Numbered from the stretch's first letter, positions 29,027-37,876 are shown. The stretch is DNA of 64,000 nt from Fructobacillus durionis (GCF_900112405.1 NZ_FOLI01000001.1:62001-126000), one strand, 5' to 3'. A program made the numbers and translations. The notes: a model not told the origin generated them from the sequence alone.

Positions 29027-30058
29027 GTGATTAAGATTGCCATTGATGCCATGGGTGGGGACTTTGCCCCTGATGAAATTGTAAAGGGTGTTGAAATGGC
29101 CCGTGATCGTTACCCAGAATTGGAATTCCAACTCTATGGTACGGAATCAAAGGTTAAGCCTCTTATTCAAAAGTCAGACCGCATCACGTTGATTGCAACG
29201 ACTGATGAAATCGAAATGGGTGAAGAACCCGTGAAGGCAATGAAGAACAAGCCAGATTCTTCAATGGTTCGTGCAGCGACTGCTGTTAAAAATGGGGAAG
29301 CGGATGCTTTCTTTTCTGCTGGAAACACTGGGGCAATCTTGGCTTCAGCCATCTTTATTGTTGGCCGTATGCGTGGTGTAGAGCGTCCAGCCTTGGCCTC
29401 TGCTTTCCCAAGCTTTGGTGGACAACATGATGACTTTGTCTTCATGGACTTGGGCGCCAATGCTGAAAACAAGCCATCTCACTTGTACCAATATGGTATC
29501 TTAGGTTCTTTTTATGCGGAATCCGTTCTTGGTATTTCAAACCCACGTGTTCGTTTGTTGAACAACGGTGGTGAAGAAGATAAGGGTGATGAAGTGCATA
29601 AGGCCGCTCACCAATTGATGAAGGATACGGATGCCTTCAACTTCTTGGGAAACGTTGAAGCACGCGAAATCATGGATGGAACGGCTGACGTGGTTGTTGC
29701 GGACGGATTCTCTGGAAACGCCACTTTGAAGGCTATCGAAGGAACGGCTTTGACCATGTTGGACCAGTTGAAGCAATCGATTAAGTCATCTGGTCTTCGT
29801 GGAATCTTGGGTGCTTTGCTCTTAAAGCCAGCCTTCAAGTCATTGAAGAGCAAGTTGGACTTCAATGAAAAGGGTGGTGCGGTTGTCCTTGGTGTTAAGG
29901 CGCCAGTTGTGAAGACTCACGGTTCTGCTAAGGCTGATGCAGTTGCTAATTCAATGGGCCAGATTCAAACAATGGTTCAAGAAGATTTGGCTGGTAAGAC
30001 GGCTGCTTTCATCAAGGAAAATGCTGATAAGTTGAAGGTTAAGAAATCTGCAAAATAA
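29027..30058 (+). CDS. plsX: Phosphate acyltransferase PlsX
   Basis: Converts acyl-ACP to acyl-phosphate for phosphatidic acid synthesis. 343 residues starting IKIAIDAMGGDFAP, with FSAGNTGAILA and VVADGFSGNATLKA motifs of the PlsX family. Start is GTG 29027; AAAGGAGA lies eight bases upstream. Followed by its substrate carrier acpP. Confidence 0.96.
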   Translation: MIKIAIDAMGGDFAPDEIVKGVEMARDRYPELEFQLYGTESKVKPLIQKSDRITLIATTDEIEMGEEPVKAMKNKPDSSMVRAATAVKNGEADAFFSAGNTGAILASAIFIVGRMRGVERPALASAFPSFGGQHDDFVFMDLGANAENKPSHLYQYGILGSFYAESVLGISNPRVRLLNNGGEEDKGDEVHKAAHQLMKDTDAFNFLGNVEAREIMDGTADVVVADGFSGNATLKAIEGTALTMLDQLKQSIKSSGLRGILGALLLKPAFKSLKSKLDFNEKGGAVVLGVKAPVVKTHGSAKADAVANSMGQIQTMVQEDLAGKTAAFIKENADKLKVKKSAK

Positions 30059-30122
30059 AGTTCGCAAGCTCGGTTTTTTATGGTAGTATAGATTCGATTT
30101 GATTAAGCTTGAGGAGAGAACA

Positions 30123-30374
30123 ATGGCCTTATCGAGGGAACAGATTTACGAGAAACTAGAATGCGAAGTAGCAAAGCGTTTTGAAGTTTCGAAGGACAAA
30201 ATCGAGGGCGACCACGACTTTGTTAAAGAAATCGGTGCCGATTCTATCGACGTCGTTGAACTAGTTGTCGAAGTTGAGGATGAATTTGACATTGAAATTC
30301 CAGACGAAGAGCTGGATTCATTGACAACTCTAAATAAGGTGTCGGATTACGTTTATGAGCATCAGGGTAAGTAA
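30123..30374 (+). CDS. acpP: Acyl carrier protein
   Basis: 83-residue acidic carrier; Ser41 in GADSIDVVELV is the phosphopantetheine site (DSI rather than the usual DSL). ATG 30123 follows GAGGAGAG. The plsX neighbour suggests service in phospholipid acylation; LAB commonly have a second ACP in the fab cluster. Its 3' end overlaps the next gene by 20 bases. Confidence 0.93.
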   Translation: MALSREQIYEKLECEVAKRFEVSKDKIEGDHDFVKEIGADSIDVVELVVEVEDEFDIEIPDEELDSLTTLNKVSDYVYEHQGK

Positions 30375-30885
30375 CTTTTTAAAAAAGTCTACACGGCCTG
30401 TGAAAACAAATACAACCTGGCAAAAGAAAATAGGGGCTCCTGAACAAGTTGCTTTACAAAAGCGGGTTGAGCAGGTGTCCCTTTCTGCCTTTGACCGGCC
30501 CTTTGAGCATCAGGCTGTTTTTAATTCCCGTTTGCAAACAACAGGTGGCCGTTACCACCTCTCTGATCATCATTTGGACTTCAATCCAAAGATGGCGGAC
30601 CGGGACGACTTTGACGCAATTATTAAGCACGAACTCTGTCACTACCACTTGCACCGGGCAGGGCGGGGCTACCAGCATGCTAATCAAGATTTTAAAGGAC
30701 TGTTAGCCCAGGTTGGCGGTAGTCGTTATGCGCCAGATATTGGGGCGGGTCGAACAGTCAAGAAAAAGTACCATTATCTGTGTGAAAATGGCCATGAATT
30801 TGATCGGGTGCGCCGGGTGGACACGAGGCGTTACCGCTGCGGACGCTGTCGTGGGCGTTTGCATTTAGTAAGTCATAGTAATTAG
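30355..30885 (+). CDS. SprT-like zinc metalloprotease-fold protein
   Basis: Up to 176 residues with the SprT active-site motif IIKHELCHYHLHR near residue 86, FNSRLQTTGGRYHLSDH before it, and a C-terminal zinc ribbon (YLCENGHEF, then YRCGRCRGRL). Corresponds to the YdcK/SprT family of Firmicutes; exact role unknown. The start is uncertain: ATG 30355 lies inside acpP with no Shine-Dalgarno, so translation may depend on acpP; family members usually begin close to VSLSAFDRPF, and an in-frame GTG exists there. Confidence 0.78.
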   Translation: MSIRVSNFLKKSTRPVKTNTTWQKKIGAPEQVALQKRVEQVSLSAFDRPFEHQAVFNSRLQTTGGRYHLSDHHLDFNPKMADRDDFDAIIKHELCHYHLHRAGRGYQHANQDFKGLLAQVGGSRYAPDIGAGRTVKKKYHYLCENGHEFDRVRRVDTRRYRCGRCRGRLHLVSHSN

Positions 30886-30900
30886 AAGGATGAAAAGAAC

Positions 30901-31110
30901 ATGTCATACACTTGGCTAAAAATTCTCTGGGCCTTTTTGAACTTATTGGCCTTTCCAAGTCTATTTCTCTGGACGTCACAGATTGATTTATCGATTCGGA
31001 TGACACTTGTCCTAGCGACCGCTTTGTTCATTGTGTCAAACCTTTGCCTCGTTGCTATTTTGTACCTACAGTACAAAAAAGGGGATAAAGCGCAAGTCGA
31101 AGAGAAATGA
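30901..31110 (+). CDS. Small membrane protein of unknown function
   Basis: 69 residues: two membrane helices (about 7-25 and 35-58) and a lysine/glutamate tail. AGAAGGAT precedes ATG 30901, 16 bases after the SprT-like gene, so part of the same transcript. Not recognised. Confidence 0.6.
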   Translation: MSYTWLKILWAFLNLLAFPSLFLWTSQIDLSIRMTLVLATALFIVSNLCLVAILYLQYKKGDKAQVEEK

Positions 31111-31138
31111 AAATCCTTGTGATTGAATAAGAGATTGA

Positions 31139-31171
31139 CAAGACCTAATCGTTTGCGACTAGGTCTTTTAT
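31139..31171 (+). terminator. Terminator before ccpA
   Basis: AGACCTA-TCG / CGA-TAGGTCT with one mismatch, loop TTTG, then TTTATT. It overlaps the -35 region of the ccpA promoter. Confidence 0.8.
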
Positions 31172-31182
31172 TGTGCTATGAT
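31153..31182 (+). promoter_or_regulatory. ccpA promoter
   Basis: TTGCGA, 18-base spacer, TATGAT, with TG one base before the -10 (extended -10). Confidence 0.65.
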
Positions 31183-31192
31183 AAATGGCGGA

Positions 31193-31206
31193 ATTAAGCG
31201 CTTACA
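31193..31206 (+). promoter_or_regulatory. Candidate cre site (CcpA operator)
   Basis: ATTAAGCGCTTACA matches the cre consensus TGWAARCGYTWWCA at 12 of 14 positions including the CG centre. Position is about +5 to +18 from the predicted start, suiting autorepression of ccpA. Confidence 0.55.
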
Positions 31207-31220
31207 AAAGAGGTTTTGAA

Positions 31221-32228
31221 ATGGTTGAAGAAAAGAAGAACGCCACAATTTATGATGTCGCAGCAGCAGTTGGTGTTTCTCTTGCGACCGTTTCACGAGT
31301 GGTCAACGGATCTGAAAACGTTCGGCCAGCAACCCGTGATAAGGTCTTAGCTGCAATCAAGGAATTGGGCTACCGACCAAACGCCGTTGCTCGTGGACTA
31401 GCCTCAAAAAAGACGACTACGGTCGGGGTTGTCATGCCAGATATGACCAACCTCTTTTTCTCGGAGTTGACCCGTGGAATCGATGATGTTGCCCACATGT
31501 ACCAGTACGATGTCTTGTTAACCAATACGGATGATGATCCAGAACGAGCATTAACTGCTATCCGAAATTTGGCTGATAAGCAAATTGACGGATTGATTTT
31601 CATGGGAAGTCAGTTGTCTGACAAAGTGCTGACAGCTATCCGCGCAACAGGCATTCCTGTCGTACTTGCAGGGTCAGTTGATAAGGATCAGCAACTACCA
31701 TCCGTTAATATTGACTATAAGATGGCCTTTTCAGAAGTGACAGCACGCTTTCTTGAATCGGGTTATGACCGGGTTGCGTTAGTAACGGGTTCAGCTGACC
31801 GTGCCATTGATGTTGATTATCGACGCGCAGGCTATGAGGCCGCACTGCTAAAGGCTGGAAAGAAGCTAGATGAGGAGTTAATCTTCCCTGGCGCTCGTTC
31901 ATATCAAGATGGGGTAAGGCTTGCCAAAGTCATTCGCGATGCGGATGCGAACGCCGCACTGGTTTACGATGATGAAGTGGCCTTAGGTGTCTTGAATGGT
32001 TTGCAGGATGAGGGCCTAAAGGTACCGGATGACTTTGAAATTGTATCAGCCAATAACACCACCTTTACGCTAGTTGCTCGTCCAGAACTTTCATCCATTG
32101 ACCAGCCAAAGTATGATATCGGGGCCGTTGCCATGCGAATGTTAACAAAACTAATGGATAAGCAGGACCTCGGCGAGGAGCAAATCTTGCTTCCCTATAC
32201 GATGGTTAACCGTTCTTCAACAAAATAA
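31221..32228 (+). CDS. ccpA: Catabolite control protein A
   Basis: LacI-family master regulator of carbon catabolite control; binds cre sites with HPr-Ser-P. 335 residues: helix-turn-helix TIYDVAAAVGVSLATVSRVVNG (residues 9-30, here split), hinge helix RPNAVARGLASKKT, and a periplasmic-binding-protein-like core. ATG 31221 with AAAGAGG upstream; an earlier in-frame ATG at 31185 would add 12 residues that overlap the candidate cre and lack a ribosome site. Confidence 0.92.
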   Translation: MVEEKKNATIYDVAAAVGVSLATVSRVVNGSENVRPATRDKVLAAIKELGYRPNAVARGLASKKTTTVGVVMPDMTNLFFSELTRGIDDVAHMYQYDVLLTNTDDDPERALTAIRNLADKQIDGLIFMGSQLSDKVLTAIRATGIPVVLAGSVDKDQQLPSVNIDYKMAFSEVTARFLESGYDRVALVTGSADRAIDVDYRRAGYEAALLKAGKKLDEELIFPGARSYQDGVRLAKVIRDADANAALVYDDEVALGVLNGLQDEGLKVPDDFEIVSANNTTFTLVARPELSSIDQPKYDIGAVAMRMLTKLMDKQDLGEEQILLPYTMVNRSSTK

Positions 32229-32237
32229 ATTATTTTT

Positions 32238-32270
32238 AAAGGTCTGAATCCAATTCAGGCCTTTTTATTT
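32238..32270 (+). terminator. Terminator after ccpA
   Basis: AAAGGTCTGAAT / ATTCAGGCCTTT, loop CCA, T-run. Confidence 0.88.
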
Positions 32271-32347
32271 AGAATGATAACAATTTAATTGCCTTTTGCT
32301 CCTTTGTCGCTTAAAATATTTAAAGGATTAATTTGGAGGAAAGTATT

Positions 32348-33697
32348 TTGAAAAATATTCGTTCACTATCACCATTCTCCTTGATGCTTTTGCTTACGTC
32401 ATTTACGATGTCAATTTCACAGTCGACAATGACAACGGCCTACCCAATTTTGATGAAGCAGTTCGGTATTGATGCCGCTGCGGTTCAGTGGGTAACATCA
32501 GGGTTTATGGTGGCCATGACTTTGGTAATGCCAGTTTCGCCATGGTTGTTAGATAATCTTCATATGAAGAAGTTGTTAAATTTGATTATTGCGGTTTTCC
32601 TAGTGGGAACGGCAATTGCCATGGTAACGCCAAACTTTTTGGGTGTTGTTGTTGGCCGTTTGTTGGAAGGGGTGGCCGTTGGAGCGCTCTTCCCAACTTA
32701 CCAGTCCGTCATCATGGAAAACACGCCTGAAGAACGGCGTGGAATTGCCATGGGTGCGGTTGGACTAGTGATGTCTTCTGCTTTGGCAGTGGGACCAATC
32801 GTTTCTGGAATTGTTTTGCAATTTGGAACCTGGCGTGTACTTTTCGCCTTCTTCTTCATTGTGTTACTTGTCTTGAGCATCTTCATGCAGGGACAAATTG
32901 AAAACACCCACCCAATGAACAAGCGTAACTTTGACTTTTTGTCATCCTTCTTGTTGATTGGATTTGCTGGAATCTTGTACACGGTTTCCATCTTGCCGGC
33001 GAAGGGCTGGTCAGTTGGTTTGGCTGCGACTTTGGCCGTATCGGTTATCCTCTTGGTCATCTTTGTCGTTCGCCAATTGAAGCAGGATAACCCATTCTTG
33101 GACTTGCGTGTCTTTGAGCACCAGGGATACTTGCCAGCCATGCTTTTGACCGGAATGTCTTATTCAGGTTTGATCACTGCCACAGTAATCATGCCTTTGT
33201 ACTTCCAAAAAGTCTTTGGCTTAGCACCATTGTGGTCTGGACTTTTGATGATTCCAGCCGCTGCCTTCCTATCATACTTGAACCCTAAGTCGGGTCGCTT
33301 ACTTGGACAAATCGGTTTGCGTCCTTTGGTTTTGATTGGTTCAACAATGATGTTGGCCGGTTACTTGACGCTCGCCATCTTTGGAACAAAGTTCTTGATT
33401 TTGGCCATTGCTGGCGCCATGTTGCTTGAGGGTGGAAACGCCTTTATCATGATGCCTGCCGTAACGGCCGCTTCAAACGCCTTGCCAAAGAACTTGATTT
33501 CACACGGTACTGCCATTATCACGACTATGCGTCAGTTGATTGGTGCCTTGTCAATTCTTATTGCTGGAATCTTGATTGGATTCTTCCACGGTGATCACAG
33601 CTATGGTAATTCATTGAACTTGACTGCTGCTTGGTTTGTATTGGTACCTTTGACTGGTTACCTTTTGGCAAGCCGTATTAAGACAACAAAAGAATAA
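32348..33697 (+). CDS. MFS transporter, DHA2 (EmrB/QacA) family
   Basis: Proton-driven multidrug efflux pump, 449 residues, 14 predicted helices. Shows the early-helix DHA2 pattern (TMTTAYPILMKQFGIDAAAVQW), motif A-like loop LLDNLHMKKL, and motif C (ALAVGPIVSG). Start is TTG 32348 with GGAGGA eight bases before it; the earlier TTG at 32333 is inside the ribosome site. Monocistronic. Substrate unknown. Confidence 0.86.
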   Translation: MKNIRSLSPFSLMLLLTSFTMSISQSTMTTAYPILMKQFGIDAAAVQWVTSGFMVAMTLVMPVSPWLLDNLHMKKLLNLIIAVFLVGTAIAMVTPNFLGVVVGRLLEGVAVGALFPTYQSVIMENTPEERRGIAMGAVGLVMSSALAVGPIVSGIVLQFGTWRVLFAFFFIVLLVLSIFMQGQIENTHPMNKRNFDFLSSFLLIGFAGILYTVSILPAKGWSVGLAATLAVSVILLVIFVVRQLKQDNPFLDLRVFEHQGYLPAMLLTGMSYSGLITATVIMPLYFQKVFGLAPLWSGLLMIPAAAFLSYLNPKSGRLLGQIGLRPLVLIGSTMMLAGYLTLAIFGTKFLILAIAGAMLLEGGNAFIMMPAVTAASNALPKNLISHGTAIITTMRQLIGALSILIAGILIGFFHGDHSYGNSLNLTAAWFVLVPLTGYLLASRIKTTKE

Positions 33698-33701
33698 ATA
33701 C

Positions 33702-33729
33702 AAAAGTCGGTTTTTGACCGACTTTTTTA
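33702..33729 (+). terminator. Terminator after MFS gene
   Basis: AAAGTCGGT / ACCGACTTT with six T. Confidence 0.88.
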
Positions 33730-33817
33730 CTAGCTTTTGTATTCTTTCTCTCGTAAAATAGTTGGGATAAGAAAAAACAGGCAGGATGCATACATTTAGT
33801 TCATTGTGGAGGCTATT

Positions 33818-34447
33818 TTGGCAAAGAAACCTTTTTTAATTGGAATTACAGGTGGTTCTGGTTCGGGAAAAACCACTGTTTCCAAGGCTTTGATTACTCG
33901 TTTGGCGGATAATAACCCAATTTTGCTTCAGCAGGATGTTTATTATAAGGATCAGTCCGAAAAGCCAATGGAAGAACGGATGAAGACGAATTATGACCAT
34001 CCAGATTCAATTGAAACGGACCTTTTTGTTTCGGATTTGAAGAAGTTGATTCGTCACCAATCCATCGATACGCCGGTTTATGACTATGCAGAACACACGC
34101 GTTCAAAGGAAACCACACACGTGGAACCTGGTGATGTGATTATTGTTGATGGTGTTTTGCTTTTCAACGATGAGCGTGTTCGTGATTTGATGGACTTAAA
34201 AGTCTATGTTGACACTGACGATGACATTCGTTTTATTCGTCGTTTGCAACGTGATACCCATGAACGTGGTCGTACGGTTGAGGGCGTAATCGAACAATAT
34301 ACAGCGACGGTTAAGCCAATGCACAACCAGTTTGTTGAGCCAACCAAGCGTTATGCTGATATCATTGTGCCAGAAGGTGGCGGAAACTACGTTGCCATTG
34401 ACATGTTGATGAACCAGGCCATTGCCATGGTGAAAAAAGAAGATTAA
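33818..34447 (+). CDS. udk: Uridine kinase
   Basis: Phosphorylates uridine and cytidine (salvage to UMP/CMP). 209 residues with P-loop GGSGSGKT at 12-19, QQDVYYKDQ substrate region and IIVDGVLLF Walker B. Start is TTG 33818, five bases after GGAGG; the upstream in-frame GTG 33806 overlaps that site. Confidence 0.93.
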   Translation: MAKKPFLIGITGGSGSGKTTVSKALITRLADNNPILLQQDVYYKDQSEKPMEERMKTNYDHPDSIETDLFVSDLKKLIRHQSIDTPVYDYAEHTRSKETTHVEPGDVIIVDGVLLFNDERVRDLMDLKVYVDTDDDIRFIRRLQRDTHERGRTVEGVIEQYTATVKPMHNQFVEPTKRYADIIVPEGGGNYVAIDMLMNQAIAMVKKED

Positions 34448-34468
34448 TCAGGAATGATTTTTCCTGAA

Positions 34469-34499
34469 AGAACAGCCAACGATGGCTGTTCTTTTTATT
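34469..34499 (+). terminator. Terminator after udk
   Basis: AGAACAGCCA / TGGCTGTTCT, loop ACGA, T5. Confidence 0.88.
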
Positions 34500-34565
34500 T
34501 AGAACGGCTCTTGAATTCTATATAGCGAGTGTTAAGATGAAGATAAAGAAGAAGGGAGTACGAAA

Positions 34566-34754
34566 ATGACAAGCAAACGCGATGGACTAAAAGAAGATCG
34601 TCAATCATTTACGAATGCCCAAGAGAAAGCTGCGTTGAATCATGTGGCTGAGAAGCATGAAAAACACAGTGAGTCGCTTGAACATGCCAAGCATAAAGAT
34701 GCTCGTTATGATAATGAGGCTTTTGAAGCTGAAAAGAAAGAATACGAGGGATAA
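34566..34754 (+). CDS. Small hydrophilic protein, His/Lys/Glu-rich
   Basis: 62 residues, almost no hydrophobic core (HVAEKHEKHSESLEHAKHK central), so probably helical or disordered. AAGGGAG precedes ATG 34566. Looks like a small stress-type protein but is not recognised. Followed six bases later by a second tiny charged gene. Confidence 0.55.
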   Translation: MTSKRDGLKEDRQSFTNAQEKAALNHVAEKHEKHSESLEHAKHKDARYDNEAFEAEKKEYEG

Positions 34755-34759
34755 GACTT

Positions 34760-34903
34760 ATGAATAAGAATCATGAATTTGAAGCAGAAGATGCCAACCA
34801 GGTAGAGGGCGAGAAGCGCCAGGAAGAACGTCTGGAAAAGCAATCAGAATTTGACCTTTCGTCACATGAAGCACGTGAGAAGAAAGCAGAAGATAAGATT
34901 TGA
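34760..34903 (+). CDS. Tiny charged protein, partner of the preceding gene
   Basis: 47 residues, over 40 percent Glu/Lys/Arg/Asp (EGEKRQEERLEKQ), no hydrophobic segment. GAGGG lies ten bases before ATG 34760, within the end of the previous gene. Composition like its neighbour, and the two share one terminator, which supports it being real despite its size. Function unknown. Confidence 0.5.
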   Translation: MNKNHEFEAEDANQVEGEKRQEERLEKQSEFDLSSHEAREKKAEDKI

Positions 34904-34945
34904 TAGTTGATTGAGTCATATAGAATATGTTGTGATTAAGTGAAG

Positions 34946-34989
34946 AGCTCACTAGGGTGTGCGTTGGCATACCGTAGTGGGCTTTTTTT
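34946..34989 (+). terminator. Terminator after the two small genes
   Basis: Long stem from AGCTCACTA / TAGTGGGCT with GTGC / GCAT extension, then seven T. Confidence 0.85.
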
Positions 34990-35147
34990 ATTTCCTAAAG
35001 GTTTCTGTTGCTACCCTTATGAAATAAAGGGTAATGGTAGATTACTCCTTGATTTCGGAAATGATACAAGATGATGAAAGCTCCATTTTGTTTGGAAGGA
35101 AGGGGTATTATGAAAATAAATAATTGTAATTTTAAGGAGGATTAATT

Positions 35148-36729
35148 GTGATTGTTCATAAACAAAAATTACCTGAAAAAAGTCCAACTTTATATATTAT
35201 GGTTGTTGTGGCATGGGGATTTCTACTATTTGTGAGTGTTCCGGCAGTTCTTAGGGATGCCTTACATCAATCAAGATGGTATGCTAGTGTCTTTTTATTA
35301 TTTGATTTAATTGTTATTTCTTATTTCTGGATCAATGGTATGAAGGATTTATTCTATATTTTTTATCGCTATGTCTTTGGAAAAAGTCGAACAGTCTGGG
35401 AATATACAACAATTCATGATTTTTCACACCGGCAGAGACTATTGAAAGAACAACCAAAAGTTGCTTTGATTTATGTAACTTGTAATGATTTTATACCGGA
35501 TGCTTTGGATACCTGTATGAATCAGACCTATCCGAACACCCATACTTATATTTTGGATGATTCAACAGATTTTACTTACCAGCAAAAAATTGATGCTTTT
35601 AGAGAGAAGCATGAAAAAACCGACGTTATTCGGAGAAGTAAACATCTGGGATTTAAAGCTGGGAATATCAATCATTTTTTAAAAAAGTATGATAATTGGG
35701 ATTACTTTGTATTATTGGATAGCGACGAAATTATTCCTAATAATTTCATTGAGGAATCAATTATGTTTTTCATGGAGGATGAAAAGCTGGGCATTTTACA
35801 AGGAAATCACGTTAGTACGAGAAATGAAAACCGTTTTATGAAACGATTTTTTCGAGGTGTTGATGCCCATTGGGCTACCTATCAGAGTGAAAAGGAACTC
35901 TATGGTTTTTTTATCTTTTCTTGGCCATGGTGCCTTAATTAGTAAGGCTTGTTACCGAGCCGCTGATGGCTTTCCAGAGATTGTTTCAGAAGACATAGCT
36001 TTTACAATGGAATCGGTTTTCAAGGGCTATCATGTTCGCTTTGCTAAGAGCATTATTTGTGAAGAGCAGTTTCCTGTTGATTATCCAGCCTTTTTAAAGC
36101 GTCAACATAAATGGGTTGGTGGAAGTCTTGAATTTATCAAGAATTACTTTTGGAAAATATTTAAAAGTACAGAGTTAGATTGGTTTCAAAAATTGGACAT
36201 TCTACTTTTTGTGTTCAACCTACCATTAACATATTTATTTTCTTTATTTTTAGTAACCAATATTTTAATCATGCCATTATTAGGGGTAAGACCTAGCTAT
36301 TCAATTTGGCTGTTAATTCCAACGTTCCTTTTTTATTTTTCGCCAATGTTAAATGATATTATTCATCAGGCGAAATTTGAACCTAGCATTTTAAAACAGT
36401 TCAAGTACTTGTTATCTAGCATGCTACTGTATGGATCAGTCTACTATACGACAGTTGCGGCATCAATGAAGTATTTGTTTACTGGGAAAGCAAAATTTGT
36501 TGTAACACCCAAATTTAATGATAATTATGGATTCTGGCAGAGCTTTTTTATGAATCAAGGGACCTTACTGTTTGTGCTTGCGTTGGTATTGATAAGTTGG
36601 GCTTTGACGGGAGGACTTTCTGGCGTCATTCTTTTGGTTGTTCCAGCAATTTCATCTGTTTATCTAACAGTTATGACAAATCATGAAAATGATTGGTTAG
36701 AGCAAATAGAGGATTATGATCATGACTAA
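35148..36729 (+). pseudogene. GT2 membrane glycosyltransferase, frameshifted at T7 (possibly phase-variable)
   Basis: Together the two frames (35148-35942 and the frame ending 36729) encode one processive GT2 enzyme of the cellulose/hyaluronan synthase type, about 526 residues when joined: two N-terminal helices, DDST and LLDSDE (UDP-sugar and metal), SEDIAF (catalytic Asp), RQHKWVGG (the QxxRW-like acceptor motif), then four to five helices. The frame breaks in ELYGFF at a run of seven T (35906-35912); six T would restore GFLSFLGHGALISK. Start GTG 35148 with AAGGAGG seven bases upstream. The DNA is clearly more AT-rich than its surroundings, suggesting transfer. Likely makes a cell-surface polysaccharide when in frame. 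Confidence 0.82.
35906..35912 (+). repeat. T7 homopolymer at the glycosyltransferase frameshift
   Basis: Seven consecutive T in the coding strand exactly where the frame is lost; loss of one T restores the full protein. Confidence 0.85.
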
Positions 36730-36925
36730 ATTTTTTAAGGATATTTTATATTGGCATTTTGGCTGGGAAACAGGTTTAATACCGGTTCTAGCCATTTTAT
36801 CCGTTTTATTTGTAGTTGTAATGACGACAAATTGTATCGTGCGTTTGCATGTATTGTATCGATATATTTTAGATGATTTGAATCATCATAATCATCATAA
36901 TCATCATGAATCGATGATGTCGTGA
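36722..36925 (+). CDS. Small membrane peptide with histidine-rich tail
   Basis: 67 residues: one strong membrane helix (about 18-40) and a C-terminal tail LNHHNHHNHHESMMS. ATG 36722 follows GAGG (36709-36712) and overlaps the glycosyltransferase stop by eight bases, so it is coupled to it. The histidines are encoded by three perfect 9-bp repeats. May bind metal or act as an accessory subunit of the synthase; not recognised. Confidence 0.6.
   Translation: MTKFFKDILYWHFGWETGLIPVLAILSVLFVVVMTTNCIVRLHVLYRYILDDLNHHNHHNHHESMMS
36881..36907 (+). repeat. Three tandem copies of AATCATCAT
   Basis: Perfect 9-bp unit, three copies, encoding Asn-His-His three times. Copy-number change would lengthen the tail without a frameshift. 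Confidence 0.9.
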
Positions 36926-36937
36926 TTCATGATAAAT

Positions 36938-36972
36938 AAAAAGAGCATTCTAAATGCAGAATGCTCTTTTTA
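36938..36972. terminator. Bidirectional terminator
   Basis: AAAAAGAGCATTCT / AGAATGCTCTTTTT with six-base loop; ends the island on plus and rpiR on minus. Confidence 0.92.
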
Positions 36973-36981
36973 TTTATTAGA

Positions 36982-37848
36982 TTAAGATTGCCGTCGTGTT
37001 CCTTCAATGACATTACGCATTGTATCAACAACTGATTGGGTTGCCTTTGGCAATTTGGATCCGGCAAGAGTGAAAAGCGTGTCGACAATCGTTAGTTGCG
37101 CAATCAATGATGACATTGATTCGGAACGGTAATTGACCTCTTCAGCTAGTGAGAAAAGAGCGATATCGGCCATCTTTGCTAAGGGTGAATCCGGAAAAGA
37201 GGTGATGGCGATGAAAGGAACGTGGTGTTCTTTTAACTTTTGAGCCAGGAAGAGGGTGTCGTCGTTTCGACCTGAATGGGAAATAACAACCGCCGTATCC
37301 TGTGGCGTTAGCTTAACGGCCTGCATCAGTTGAATATCGTAGTCCTGGTGGGAAATGACATCAATTGGGGTACGTAAAAACTTGTGGTAAGCGTTAAAGG
37401 CGACAATCGAAGAACCCCCAATTCCAAAGAAACCAACGCGCTTTGCTGAGATAATCCAATCGAGAGCGTGGTCTAGTTTTGAAACGGATAGGGAATCGAG
37501 TGTCATGGTGAGGGCGTTTTGTGCACCCGAAAAGACTTTACGAGTAATTTCTTTCGTGTTGTCGTCGTCGGTAATTTCTCCGAATAAATCGACGGGGGGC
37601 TTACTGCGTTGGTAAGTGGCGAGGCTGACGGAAAAGTCACGGTAGGAGTCAAAACCAATTTTCTTAACAAAACGTGAAATGGATGCAGTCGAAACGGAGG
37701 ACTTTTCAGCCATTGATTGAATGGTATCCTGTGAAGCCTCGGACATATTACTAATAATGTAGGAAACGAGTTTTTGCTCGGTTTGATTATAGTTGTTTGG
37801 CTCTTGCCCCAAGCGGGTGAAGATGGCCTGTGCTTTGCTTTCTTTCAT
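36982..37848 (-). CDS. RpiR/MurR-family transcriptional regulator of gluconate genes
   Basis: 288 residues: N-terminal RpiR helix-turn-helix (MAEKSSVSTASISRFVKKIG, about 45-64) and a C-terminal SIS domain (GIGGSSIVA near 138, SHSGRNDDT near 184) that binds a sugar phosphate. Divergent from gnd, with two TGAAA-N5-TTTCA palindromes between them, so I infer it controls gnd (and perhaps gntK/gntP) and itself, with 6-phosphogluconate as a plausible effector. Analogous RpiR-type GntR regulators are known in other Firmicutes. Confidence 0.88.
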   Translation of the reverse strand: MKESKAQAIFTRLGQEPNNYNQTEQKLVSYIISNMSEASQDTIQSMAEKSSVSTASISRFVKKIGFDSYRDFSVSLATYQRSKPPVDLFGEITDDDNTKEITRKVFSGAQNALTMTLDSLSVSKLDHALDWIISAKRVGFFGIGGSSIVAFNAYHKFLRTPIDVISHQDYDIQLMQAVKLTPQDTAVVISHSGRNDDTLFLAQKLKEHHVPFIAITSFPDSPLAKMADIALFSLAEEVNYRSESMSSLIAQLTIVDTLFTLAGSKLPKATQSVVDTMRNVIEGTRRQS

Positions 37849-37876
37849 AAATAGTACGGTCCTTTGTTAAACTAAC

